NCBI GenBank assembly: GCA_018398765.1
Contig: JAHBMJ010005854.1
Span: forward strand, 35,001 to 62,629
DNA: 27,629 bases
Origin: Chromera velia
Lineage: Eukaryota > Sar > Chromeraceae
Direction of reading: 5' to 3'
Shown: positions 8,570 through 21,400 of the stretch, piece by piece
Layout: every line of letters begins with the position of its first letter
How positions within the stretch are numbered: position 1 is the first letter of the stretch
Position numbers and translations under genes: made by a program
Notes under the pieces: model-generated
What the model was told of the DNA's origin: nothing
Databases searched by the model: none
The model's input: the letters and a program-made list of their open reading frames with translations, nothing else

Positions 8570-11500
8570 AACTCCGTCATTCCCCGCACGTCCTGTCAGA
8601 AGGGAACACGCAAAAAAGGAAAAGCAGAGGAAAGACGAAGGACGGGAGAAAGAGAAGAGGGGAGACAAGTTGAGGTGGGAGCAAGGAACATACAAGAGAT
8701 CCCGCCAGGGAGACAAACAGACAGATGGCAAGCCCGAAAGAGGCCCCAATGCCGATGGACGAAAAAGAGGTTATACGAACGAACAGCCTATGAAGAATCA
8801 TTCAGGCCAACAACCTTGCTTCTTTCTTCCTTCGCATGTTTGTCTCTGACAGGGGTTGCAAGGGCTTCCTTCCTTCTCCTTCCTTCATGCGGTACGTGTG
8901 ACGATTGATTGCAGTCATAAGGTGTGAAAGGAACTCGGGGGTCCCTAGCTGTTTCTCCCCTTGATTGCTTGCTTGCTTGCTTGCATGATCTGCATAGTCT
9001 TCTGCCTTCCTTCCTTCCTTCCGCCTCCTTTCACACTCACCCATGCACTTGTGCAGTGGGCGGTCTGCCCTCTTCGTTCGTTCTAGGTGTTGCTCGAAGA
9101 GACAAGACACGGACGAGACAGAGGACAGAGAGAAACAAAACGGCAGGCAGACCTCCTGTCTCTGTTGCTCTTCCAGACGCGATCCATCGAAAGGATTTCT
9201 TCCCCAAGGAAAGCGGCGTCTTTACCAGCATCAAAGTAAGCAGACAGAGTTATGGGAACGAAGAAAGGGAGAGGGACGCAGGGAGTCAGAAGGGACGGGG
9301 TCCAGCCCCCAGCCAGACGTAGGCAGGGAGAGCCCAGCAGGAAGGCTGGCTTGCAACAATGAGGACATGAACGGACACAACCGTTCGACACCCCCGCCGT
9401 CTGCGGCCCGTCTGCCTTTGCCCGCGCTCCCTTATTACCTTTCCACAGCTCCTGTTGCGTGAGTGAAGAGAGTGTTCCTTTCATCTTCCTTTTTCGACCC
9501 TGACAGAAACAAGAAACAAAGCCCGAGCCAAAAGAAGAAACGAGACCTGGTTCCACGGTGGAGTGATTGTGACGATGGAAAGGTGGAAGGAAGGGAGGAA
9601 GGAACGAATGAAGGAAGGAAAAATTGAAGGAAGAGGCCTCTACGGGCAGTCTTCAGCTGAAGGCCCGACGAAAAACGGCAGCAAGAAATAGAGTAAGAAA
9701 GAACGATACAGACAAACAGAGGAAACGAAAAAAGACGGACGAAAGGTCAAGGAGAAGAGAGGGGCACTCATTTCCCTTCCCTTCCGTTTTCGCTCCCCTT
9801 TCTCTAAGATGCATGCTCAGACGGATGGATGGATGGATGCATGAACAAACGAACCAACAAGGAGACATGCATGCATGCAGCTGAATTGACAGACAGACAG
9901 ACAACCCGACCATGCATCGATCGATCCAATTAAGAGAGAAGGGAGCAGGGGTCCAGTTTCGTCACCTCCTGCTCTTTTCTCTCATTTACTCCACCAATCC
10001 ATCTCTTCTTTTATGCTCTCGTTACTCACTACTCACTGTCTCAAACCTTGGCACACAAACAAAATCAAGAAAGGATCTTGCAGCAAGGCAAGTCGAGCGG
10101 CAAGGCAGCGCGAAGGGGAGACCCCCCCCGCCACACCGCGGCTACTGACGCCATCAACAGACGGGACGGGAGGAGAGGGGAGGCGAGCGAAGGGAAGGGC
10201 ACCCAGACGGGCCAGCAAATTCCGTCGCAGGGAGAACAGACAGTGGAGAAACAGAAATACGGCAGGAACTATTACAGCCCCCCCCCCCCCTCCCGGGCTT
10301 TGGATGGACGAAGCCACGCGATTTAACAAAGAAAGAATTGGGAAACTGCTGACGTACAAAAAACAACAACAAAGACAGCAAGTAAGTAAATTAACATGCT
10401 TTGTTCTGGGCAACAGCTGCAATCAAGAACAGAACGAGAAGGAGAATTCACACACAAGCAAGAATGCAGGCAGGCAGGCAGGTTGTCATATACGAATGCG
10501 AATTGGCACACAACATGCATGCATCTATGCAAGCCTGCGGACAGCCAATCAGTCAGTCAGTGAAGCGGCCGACAAACAAAGTCCGGAGAGAGTGCACTGT
10601 CCGTGGAGACATTCCAATCAGTCAGGCAGAAGGCGGCTGTTCCCGTTTGTTTTCAAATTCTTCTTTTTTTGTGCTGGCGCCCTTCCCACCTCGCCCCCTC
10701 GTCCCGTGTCGCCAGTACACGTCCGTCCATCCTTTTTGGCTTTTCCTTTCCTTCCTGAATTTCTCTCTCGAATTCTGCTCTTGATTCTCTCGGATGAGCG
10801 CAGACACAGAGAGAGAGACAGTGAGTAAATTGAATTGAATTCAGTGTCTGTCTTCCTTTTTTCTCTGCCCTCGCCTTTTCCCTCTTTTCTTTCGCTCTTC
10901 TCTTCAATCAATCAATCAATCAACGACGCAGACAGACACTGCAGTCACGGACCGATCGTCAGAATGGACAGGCAGGCAGACAGACAGGCAGATACCAAGT
11001 GGAGGGGAGGGAGGATGAAGAACCAAAGCAAAGTAAAGGAAGGAAGGACATGCTGATATCACTCTGGTTCGGCCTCTTCAAGGCTGCCTGCCTCTTCTTC
11101 ATTCATTCTGACGCAATCCACCATCTCTCTCCTCTCTGATTTCGTCGGTTGAGAGGGAGATCGATGAGAGTGCGATCAAATTAGAAGGTGCTTCCAGGTC
11201 TGCGTCCTTCTGAATCGTGTCTGTCTCTCTGTCTGCTTGGAGAATCAGAAGAAAGAAAAGAAAAGAAAAAAGGGAAGATCGAGAGAATTGAGCACAACTA
11301 AACAAGTCGATCGAGGAACGGGGAGACGTATTTTGAGGTCCTCCCTCACTCCTCCGCCCGCTTTCCCAATGCCGCGTCAGTCGGGCAATCGTCTCCCTTC
11401 CCCCCTTTCCCCCTCCCTTCCATTGTTCCTCCCTCCTTCCTTCGACATTCGATAGTGGTGTGTCATCCTTTCGCAACAATCCTTGACTCTGTCAGCCGGC

Positions 11501-11813
11501 TCGCTTCCTTCTTTTCCTTCCCTTCTCTCCACCCCTCACGGCCCTCCCTGCCCCCCCTATCCCCGAGGTGCGTGCGATGGAAATTTAAATGAATGCTTCA
11601 ATACACCCCTCCCACATGCATCATGCATGCATGCATGCACATTCAAATGACATGCAGAGACAATCAATCAATCTGTTTGATGACACTCCTCCCTGCCGAG
11701 AAAGGAAGGGAAGAGAACCCGTGCCCATCCTTGCTTCAATTGCCTACCTGTCTCTCTCTCTGCTTTGCCCCGTGAGGCATGCATCCAAGCAGTCAGAAAG
11801 GCACAACGCGTTG

Positions 11814-11885
11814 GTTGGTTGAAGGGAAAAACAAGCAACATCCCTCCCTGTTGGTTGAAGGGAAAAACAAGCAACATCCCTCCCT
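11814..11885. repeat. Perfect 36-bp tandem duplication
   Basis: Two identical 36-bp units (11814-11849 and 11850-11885), each starting GTTGGTTGAAGGG and ending CATCCCTCCCT. This is a recent duplication within the low-complexity region. Confidence 0.95.
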
Positions 11886-14070
11886 GAGTGACCCCAGCAC
11901 GCAATCCCATCGAAACAAAGGCACACGCAAAAATGGAAGAAAGCTTTCAATTATGTCCGAAGGGACTAAAAAGAGAGGACGCAGAGACAAAGATGGAAAC
12001 AACGCCCGAGAAACAAAGGCTGCTTTTCCTTCCTGTCTGGACCACCTAGAAAGAGAGAGCACACGGAAGACGGAAGGAAGAGGAAGGACAGAAAGGACCA
12101 AGGAAAGGCAAGGAAAACAGCAAGCAAGCACACAAAAGTCCAACCTCCAATTCAATCCCTCCTGTTTCCATCCGTCACTCTGGTCAAACAAACTGCCCTT
12201 CTTTCCTCCCTGTCCTTCTCGCGCTTTCTTCCTTCCCTTCTCCATGCATCCATTCAGCCTGGGAGACAGGGGGGTTGCCTTCCGAGCGATTAAGAAAATC
12301 ATCCGGGGCCACACGCCCCTGTGCTTTCCCTTTGCGATAAACTCGGCAGCCCCCCCCCTGCCCCCCCCCCTTTTCCCCCTTTCCCTCAAGTCACTCACGC
12401 ATAACGATTGGCAATCCTCCGACGCTACGCCATCCCCCCTCTCGACCTCCCTCCCTCAGACCTGCGGAAAGCAAGGAGAGGCCTGAAAGGCGGCTGTCCG
12501 CCTTACCCTTCTCCCCTTTCCCTTCCCGCTCTGTTTCTTCCTTCCACATACAAATATTCAATCATTCACCAATACCGTCACTGGGAAGAGAATGAAGGGG
12601 GGGGAGAAAATGGAAGATCAGGAAAGAAGAACGAGAAGAAGACTGCAAGCAAACGCTGGCTGAGGGAGGTCCAACGGCCTCCCTCTGGACTCTCGAACAA
12701 ACTTGTAAGGTGACAGAAAGATTTTTGGTCAGGGAGAAGAAGAATCTCTCTACCGTCTGAGGCCGAAGGGGGGTGAGGAGGTAGGAAAAGATCACAAGAG
12801 AGAGGAGAGGAGAGAAGAGGAGAACAGTGAGGAGAAAGGAGAGGGGGGAGAGAGTTCTCTCTTTCACGTCATCCTCCCGCCAGCGCGTGGATCAATCACG
12901 GCAAAATCTCTCTCTCTTTCTACCTTCAAGCCGACAAACGGGGAAGGCAAACGATCTCCCCTGTAGCGGGAAACCTAGACACATATACAGCATCTCCACT
13001 GATTCCTTCTGCTCTCCTTTTCCTCCCTCCTTGTTGCGAAGAAAAACTCCGCACAGGTACCTCCCTCGAATTTCGTCGCTGCCGGAATGCCCTTTTCTTT
13101 CTTGTTGGTTCTACAGCAGCTCATGCACACACACGTATTTAAATCTCCAGTTCGTACTGGACTGAACTGAAGAAGGTAAGCAAGCCGGATTAGGAAGGAA
13201 GGAAGAAACAGACAGGCACCCTCTACTCCACCATTCCAGGACGCTGAGAGGACCAGGTGAGAAAGACGAGAGGAAACAGACGGCATGACACGCATCTAGA
13301 TTCATTCAGAGAAAGAAGGAAGGAAGGGAAAAGTCAATCAGGCAAGGGGAGAAGAGAAAGGAGAGAGGGAGGGAGAATTGCGATGATCGAATGAAGACCG
13401 TACAACAAAACAAAAATCGGTTCATCCAACTGCATGCGCAAAGCTTCAGGACGCCCGCGGGCCCCTCCCTCGTTGAGATGGAGGAACGGAAGTCAGCGGC
13501 TGCTTCTGCGAGTGGACTGACTGCATGTGCCAGCCTCGCCTCTTGCGACGCTGTCAGGCGTTGAAATTTAGGACAGACAGACAGACAGACACGCACGCAA
13601 GCTCCTCAGAGGAGCAAGCCTTTCCTTTCCTTCCTTTTCTTTCGGTGGGTGCTCCTCCCTCCTGCCAACGAAGTTGGAATAAGCTGGTCAACCAGCAGAC
13701 CTTGCAAGCAAACGAGGACCGTTCGATACTTCTTTTTCCTGTGTGATTTCTCTGTTTTACGTTATGTCTCTCCAACTAGTACCGGAACAAAGAACGATCA
13801 CCTTCTTTGACACGAACACACAGACAGATGCGGTCGGACATGCCACGGACTCACAAGAAGGCAGATACAGATGCAACAAGATCCAGCTCTGTTCGGTCTT
13901 CACACACACGCACACACACAACGACTGTCTCTAGGGAAAGGGAACTGGATGCACGCGCAGCGAGGGAGATGAGAAGCGATTGATTTCTCTAACGCCGATA
14001 AAAGAAATGTGGACAACAAAGAAAGAGGAGTGACCTACCCCACATCCTCTACCTCCTCCCCCCTCATAGT

Positions 14071-14074
<4 letters not shown>

Positions 14075-14108
<34 letters not shown>

Positions 14109-14111
14109 GCA
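14075..14111. repeat. (CA)n microsatellite
   Basis: AC repeats with two CGCAC variants at the 3' side. Confidence 0.95.
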
Positions 14112-14696
14112 CAGGCGTCTGGGTTGGTTTTTTCTTACACGAGGCCGTGCCTCAGCGGGTGCTCTTCCGTATTTCTTCCTCGTTCGCTTGAATGATCTAA
14201 ACAGACAGGGAGGGACCGATGGGTAGAAGCATAGGAGGCCGACAAGAAAAGCGAGCGCGGTCAGAAAAGAGGTAGAGAAGAGGGAGAAGGCGAGCCGGAG
14301 GAGGGAAGGAAGGAAGGAAGGAAGGAAGCAGAGTGGAGAAAAGGACGGAGAGAGCTTGCCGTGGGTACTTAGTAGTGAAGCGAGCAAGGAAAAGGGGGAC
14401 GGGAGGAAGTCAAGAAGGAAATAAAGAACAGGAAGGCAGCTAAAAGGAAGTAGAAGAAAGAAGAGCCACTACGGAGACGAAAGAAAAACACACTCAGTCA
14501 ATGTATCTCTTCCCTTTCCCTTCCTATTCGTCTGCTTGCTGTCGCCTGTCAAGCCTACCTCCCTCCTGCTCTGTTGCGAGCCACCTCGGCTCTCTTTCAA
14601 CGCAATCGTTGATTGATGGATGCACCGTCACTTACCCTCTCTCGAACCAAAAAACATCAATAAAGGAATAAATGAGGCAATGAATGAATGAATGAC

Positions 14697-17600
14697 TCAG
14701 TCAGTGGATCCATCACTTGCAGGAACTGTTCTCGCCTCAGTTCTCTCCCCTTCTTGTGCAACACCACCGCTTTCTTCCCCCGTCCCCTTTTCCTTTTCCG
14801 TCCTGCGAGCACCAATGCCCATGAACGGATGCCTGCCCGGACCCTCACACCCAAACGCCTGAGCAAGCAACGACTCCCACTTCCTCGACGTCTCTGACAC
14901 CTGGCCTCCTGTCCCAAACGAGCCGGAGCCCCCGCCTTGGGGGGTGAAGAACAGACCCGGAGACCCTCTGGCTTGCGGTGAGGAGCCTCCGCTTGGGTCC
15001 GCACTCCCCCCGCTGACGCACTTTCTGATCGCCCTATTGGAGGAGGACGACGCGGCTGTCGTGGCAGAAGAGGAACCGGAAGCTGACTGGGTCCACGCAA
15101 CGGCGCGGCGAGAATGGGCAACGCCGCCATTCTGCTGCTGAAACCTCACAACTGCGGGAGGGGGGCTCGCGCTGCTATCAGCGGAACTGCTGCTAGTCTC
15201 CTCCTCCCCACTCCCTTCTGCCCTCCCGATTCTGCCCCCGTGTCTTGGAGGCTTAGCGGCAGTGGTGGTGGCTGTATGACGCCGAGACAACGACCCTCCT
15301 CCTATGTGAGACGGGAAGTTTGCAAAGGCATCGGCTGCTGTGCAGTCAGCAGTCGGGTGTCGCCAGAGGGTGCGAGACCGGGGTCCCGTGGGAGCCCCTT
15401 GGAGCTCTTTGTCTGAGCTTGCAGGGTAGGCAAAGGGAAGGCCACAGAACCAATCCATTCCTCCTCTATTGTCAAAAGATGAAGAGGAGGGGGAAGATCC
15501 GTTCTCGGCCTGCTGCTGTTTGTGTCCCGACTGCGACTCCTCTGACTGTTCTCCCCCCTTGCTTTTTTCTTTCTCAGCACGCTTCCGCTGGTCCCTTTTT
15601 TCTCTTTCTCTTTCTTGGCTTTTGCCTTGAGATCCCGCCTGCTGGAGACGGAGAGAGCCGTCTGTTGGGCTCTGTGCAAAGGCGGCAGAAGGGGACTCCC
15701 CTCCGTCCATTGCAGGGAAAGCGGGAAGGCTCGCAATCAACGAGCGCGAAGACCCTGATAAGCTGACACTGTTATGGATCGCGCTCGGCCCAACTCCCTC
15801 AAGGCTCTCGACATTCTCATTTGAGTTCTCCTCGCGTTCCTTTTCTGCTGCTGAGATACTGGACGTTCGCAACGCAGTCGGGGGACCTTCCCTATCCTCA
15901 TCCTCTCCTTTCTCTTGACTTCGCTTCTTCTCTCCTTCTGCCTTCTGTTGGCGAGCAGCTAATGATTTGGCAGGGATGGGGGAGGGACCCACAGGACCAC
16001 CCTGTCCCTCGTCGCCCCCGCAAGGAGACGGAGCCCAGGCGGCTGAGCCTCCTGTGCCGGGGCGGCGGAGCGCGGTGGAGCGTGCGAATGTTGCGGGGGT
16101 GTTGTGACGCTTTGGGGAGCAAATCTCCTCATCTGACTCTTCTGCCAACAAGGCAGAGCCGTAGCATTTTTCCAGATAAGGGGGTTGAGTGAAAACTTCT
16201 CGGGCACAAGGGGAAGGGGAAGGATCTATGGTTGGGCTGACGCTGCCTGACTGAGCAGGGGAGTTGGATGACTGATCTTCATCATCATCTCCCTCCTCCC
16301 CTCCCGACTTCTGGATGCACCCGTGCCTGTCTGCTTTTTCCCCTCCCTGCTGAAGAGGTTTCAGGGCAGCCTGAACTCTCCCACGGGCACCCGAGTTTTT
16401 CGGTGTCGCGGGACATTTGCCTTCCTCTACCTCTCCATCCTCCTCCTCCTCCTCCTCTTCACCTGTGGCGGAATGACTTTTCTTCTTCGATTTCGGCCTT
16501 CTCTCTCTCTCCTTCTGCCGTCGCATGTTCTCCTCCCTCTGCTGATGGAACTCTGCCTCCTGAGAGATCAGCAAGGCACCCCCCCTGTGAATACCGATGG
16601 CCGTGCCAGGGGTCATTCCGGAAGGTCTGTAGTAGAACAGAGACTGGTCGTCCGCTTTCTCCCCCTTCTCCCTGGTGGCATCCCTGCCACCACCCACCTC
16701 CCCTCCCCGGCCAGCGCCTGCGGGAGTGCGAAGGATCTGCGGAGAGATCGCGCGACTGCACAGAGGAAGGGAAAGAAAGAGGGGCAAGAGGTATAAAGAG
16801 TCTTTACAGGACGGAAATTGAATTCTGCGCCGAATTTCACCATTGCGACCATCGAACACATGCGCTCGACATTGTGTGTACACTTCACTTTTTGTGCAAA
16901 AGAAAGAGCAAGGACAGGTAGTTTTCAGCACGGGGGCAAATACTGGGGAGGGAGCAAGTCCGTCGGTGATGCTGCTGAGGGAGTGAATGAGTGTATGCAG
17001 CGACAAAGGCGGGAAAAAAAAAAAAAAGAATCGACAGAGACAATTGGAGTTTTCCCACCAAAGTCACACGAGTGAATGCCAAGCAGGCCAATCGTAAAAG
17101 CTTGACACAACACCTCTGCTGATTGTATTGCTGAATTCCGCACGTACCTGCCGTAGCCTTCCGATATTTGACCCCCCGTTCTGCTGCTCTGAGTCCCTCC
17201 TTCTTTGTCGTCTTTCGGAGGGAGGGAAAGAGAAAGGGGGCACCTGGAGGCTGATCGAGACTCCGAAGTGCGGCGACTGCTTGCACCGCTCCCTTCCTCC
17301 CCATCTCCACGCCTCCCTCGCCCCCTTGGAGACGCACTACCGCTTCCTTCTGGTGAGTCTGGATCTCTGCCTCCCTCTCCTGACGCGTCTCCTCTATCAA
17401 CTTTCATGGCAGAGGCTGCAGAAGTAGAGGCTGTCGGCCGCTCACGAAGCTCGCCTTCATCCCCCTTGTACGCATAACGGGGAGCGCCCCGCTTGGGTAG
17501 GTGGAAAGGAGACGGGCCGACAGGTCCTCCTCTTCCGTTCTCTCCCCGTTCCTCTTCCTCCTGCTGCTTTCGGTTCTTCTTCTTTTTCGATTTTCCCGAC

Positions 17601-20600
17601 GAGTCCATACCCATCCCCCGGAAACCGTCACGTTCAACCGACCAGCAGCTGTCATTCTCCAGCCCCTCAAATTCTTTCCCCGGTCCCATGCCTCCCATGT
17701 AGTTCGGAGGAAAGCCCCAAGGGAATGGCATCGGGGGCATACCCCCAGCTTGCATCGGCGGAAATCCGAAAGGAGGGAACCCGAATGGAAACGGAAAAGG
17801 AGGAAACGAGGCGTCACTCTTCTCCCCTCCCATCCCACCCATCATCATCGCAGCCGCTGCAGCTGCCGCCTGCCCCTCCCACATGGAGCGCAGGGCCCCC
17901 TCTGGCGATGCCATTTGTTGCTGCTGTGCGTACTTCTGCTCTGCTTGCTCATTGGCCCCTTTGTGAGGAGCCTCTGGGGGGACGGGGAAGGGGAACGGGG
18001 GTTTCCCCCCCGGCCCGGGGCCAAAGCCGAAGGGGGAGGCGGCACCCGACCGATTTGCTTGGGGCCCTTGAGTTTGGTTTGGCGCTCTGTGTTGGTTGAA
18101 GGGATTGTGGGCGGAGGGCTCCTGCTCTCCTCCCTCTGCCCCGTCTGACGTCACCATCTCCTGTGCCATTTGCATCATTTGCTGTGCGAACTGCAGAGGA
18201 GGGGAGAAAGAGAGAGACCGAAAGATATGAAGAACAGAAAGAACAGAAAAGCAGCCGGACCTGTCATAGCTGATTAGCGGAAACTTAATTGTACGAACAA
18301 CGGACCGGAGGAGTGGGGAAGAACGCGCAAACTTGAGGCAATGAGTAGAGGTCGAAAAAACAAAACAAAACAAAACGGAAACCGCAGCTACCTAGCGGTA
18401 GAGAGAGCACCTAATCGCCTGAATCCCCTCCCGTGAAGGAAGCTCGCTGTCTGACAGACCTACCTGCATCATTTGTTGGGCCATGCGTTTCTGCTCTCCC
18501 TTTGGCCCCTTGCCCCCTCCCGACGCAGCAGCTGCAGATGCGGCCTGCTGCATTTGAGCCATCTGGTTCATAAACCCAAAGAAGGCTTCAGGGGAGTCCG
18601 GGGGACCAAGGGGGGGCCCGCCCCCACACATCCCCCCAAACGCTCCCGGAGGAAAACCGGAGGGAGGGAAGGGAAAGGGAAAGGGACCGTTCATCATTCC
18701 ACCGCCCTCAAAAGGGGTCGACGCACCGCTAGGCTCCCCACTGCCCCCGCTGACGCTCACTTCACGTGCCGTCGGAGATGGCGGGCATGGAATATGAGGG
18801 CCTGGGGGGAAGTTGGAGGGTGGTGCGTTGGGACCCCCGAAAGGCGGACCGTCCGGCCCCCCCGGCAGAGACAGGGACATCGACAAACTGCTCTGGCGAG
18901 GGTCACTCAAAGACTCATCCTCCGTCTGTTCTCCACTCCCCCAGAAAGCCGAACCTCTCGATTGACGAAGAACCGGGGGCCCCGGCATGCCCCCGGAGAA
19001 CCCTGGAGGTCCTCCAGGCCCCCCCTGAGCATTCGCATTCGACCCCCCTGGGCCGAATGGAAATCCAGGGGGGCCCTGTCCGATCGGGCTGTCCCCAAAT
19101 GACGCGGCAGATTCAGCCAGGTTGGCCATGAAAAGCCCAGGAGGGACATCACCCCCCCCTGCAGGAGAGAACACGTCCGGGCTACCCCCGGCCCAGCACC
19201 CACTACTGCTCAGACTCCCGTTGAGCCCAGGGCCCGGCCCGGGGGCCCCTGTTGCGGCAACCCCGGGTGGCCCCCCTCCCTGCTGAGAATTGAGCATGAA
19301 AGGGTTGAATTCTCCCGATGCGTCGACTTGGAGGGGCGGGAGGAGGTTCTGACTTCCTCCTCCTGGGCCGATGCCCGGAGGTGATGGCATTCCAGGGGGG
19401 GGACCTGCACCCACCGAAACTGCAAATCCGAGTACGTCACTTCCTGTGGGTGAGTCTATTGCTGAGAACGGAACACTCGGGGGCGGTTGGGGGAAGCCTC
19501 TATCCATTGACATACGATTGGGGTTGGGGGCATCCGCTGCTGACTCGAACGGGCTCCCCATCATGCCAAAAGAGGGAGGGGGAATCGGCATACCAGCACC
19601 TGCAGCGAACCCGGCGTTGAAAAAGGATTCGGGGGAGCCGGCTCCAGCCGGAGGGGGGAGGGAGACGTCCATCCCCCCCGGACCAGATGAATCAAAGGGG
19701 GGCCGGGGACCGAAACCTTCTGGCCCCATTCCAGGGGGAAGAGGGGGGGATGGGCCGCTGGCAACATTCACGTTTGGACTCTCCCCCCAAGTCCCCGGGG
19801 GAACATCTCTATTCCGTGACTTTCTCCCATTCTTACCATTGCCTTGCTGCTGCTGTTGGTTCCCTTGTTGCCCTCGCACTTTCGACTGGGACTTCCCTGA
19901 CCTGCCCCCCCCACCGTCTACAGAACCCTGCACATGGATGTTGGACAACTGAGCTCCCCAAGCATTGCCGCTGGCATTCATCCCCCCTCTCCTCTGTCCA
20001 TCGGGAGGGGGGGGGGGCGGGGGAGACACGTTAGGGGGCGGGGATGGTTGGGGAGGTCCGTCTCCATTGAATGAGTTCGGCTGCTGTTGGATAAATTGAG
20101 ACGGCGGCTGTTGAGGAACAAATTCCCCTCCTGGCCCCGTAAATCCTGCTGGTCCGTGAAAGCCAAAAGGATTTCCACCCTCACCCCCCCCTCCGTTTCC
20201 TGTATGATTGGTTGGGCTCTGTTGCGGCTGTTGTTGCCACTCATTCTGTCCTCCCCCCCACAAACTCTCTCCCCCCTCTCCCCTCTGACCAAACCCTCCC
20301 CCCCGTTGCATCCATGGAGGAGGACCCGGTCCCATCCCACCCACCCCAACCATATTGACGCGCTGATTAGCAGAGCCATCAAAATTTTCATCTCCCCACT
20401 CACCACCGCCAGGCGCCGCCCCGTCAGGAGGACCGCCCATCCAACCAAACCCTCCCCCGCCGCCACCACCATCGCCACCGCCTCCAGGGCCCGGAAACCC
20501 TCCCCAGTCTCCCCCTCCTCCGCCCATATGCATCCCTGAACCATCACTGTTCATTCTACCCCAAGCGCCTCTGCCGATACCAACAGGGGCAGAAAGGACA

Positions 20601-21363
20601 TTGCCGTCTCCACCTACAGGACCTCCAAACATCCCTTGCTGGTCATGCCCCTCCATCATCATCCCCCCCCCATTACCATTCCATCCCCCACCACCGCCTC
20701 CATGCATCTGGGCTGAGGGGCCACGAGGGCCCATCACACCTCCCGTCGGCATGTTGGGCCCCGGCATGAACCCCCCACCGTTTCCGTCATCCATCGGCAT
20801 GCGCATTCCTCCGCCGGGGCCGAAATGAGAACCGTCCATCGGTCCCACCCCTCCCATCTCGTTGGGGTGTCGGGGAGGGTGCGCGGGCCATGACCCGTCG
20901 GGCGCCCGGGGCCCGAAAGGGAACATTCCGGGTGGGCCCCCTTGCCCGCCGCCCCCACCCCGGTTGAAAGGGGATCCGTCCGGACCCCCTCCGTTTCTGC
21001 GTCCCCCCATCTGCATGTTTGATTGGTGGGGGGGCATTTGGGGGGGGGCGGGGGGCGGTGGGGGCTGGTCAGGCGGGGGCGGTTGGGGGTGGTGTGGCTG
21101 GGCAGGGCCTCCGGATTGCTGCTGCTGCAGCTGCATCTTTCCGTTCTCATGTTCGAGAGCCTGCTGCTGAAGCTGTGGGGGCGGGTACTGAATATGTCTC
21201 GGGGTACGAATCTCGGAGTCTTCGTGTGCTGCACGAACACACACACACATACACTCTGTCGTTCATCTCCGCCTCACACACACACTCACGCGTACAGAAC
21301 ACTGCACGCATAAAAGCAGACACTCAAGAGCGGCACAAACCCGACGCCGAAAAAGAAAGAGAG

Positions 21364-21400
<37 letters not shown>

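Larger units (their letters stand above)
8570..14696. repeat. Low-complexity, strand-skewed region with short tetranucleotide repeats
   Basis: Six kilobases of alternating purine-rich and pyrimidine-rich blocks carry many short tetranucleotide runs: TTGC 8965-8984, TGGA 9823-9839, ATGC 9866-9879, GACA 9888-9903, ATCA 10905-10922, ATGC 11623-11639, GACA 13572-13590, GGAA 14303-14328, ATGA 14679-14694. Open frames of 100-271 codons exist on both strands (for example 10013-10828 plus and 11793-12398 minus). They overlap one another, are biased in composition, and show no domain. Some splice-like signals occur (GTAAGTAAA at 10387, GTAAGC at 13174 after a good TTCTACAG at 13116), so non-coding or UTR exons cannot be excluded. 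I call no gene here. The part nearest 14696 is presumably 3' UTR of the CCCH gene. Confidence 0.55.

Noticed and set aside
10013-10828. 271-codon plus-strand open frame
   Set aside because: It has mixed low-complexity composition, no domain, overlapping open frames on the other strand, and splice-like sites inside. Length alone is weak evidence in this skewed DNA.
14688-21170. Many plus-strand open frames of 60-217 codons opposite the CCCH exons (for example 16268-16921, 17501-18148, 18473-19102, 19371-19952)
   Set aside because: They are antisense shadows of GC-rich, stop-poor coding exons. The minus-strand frames are longer, carry the zinc fingers and splice in phase.
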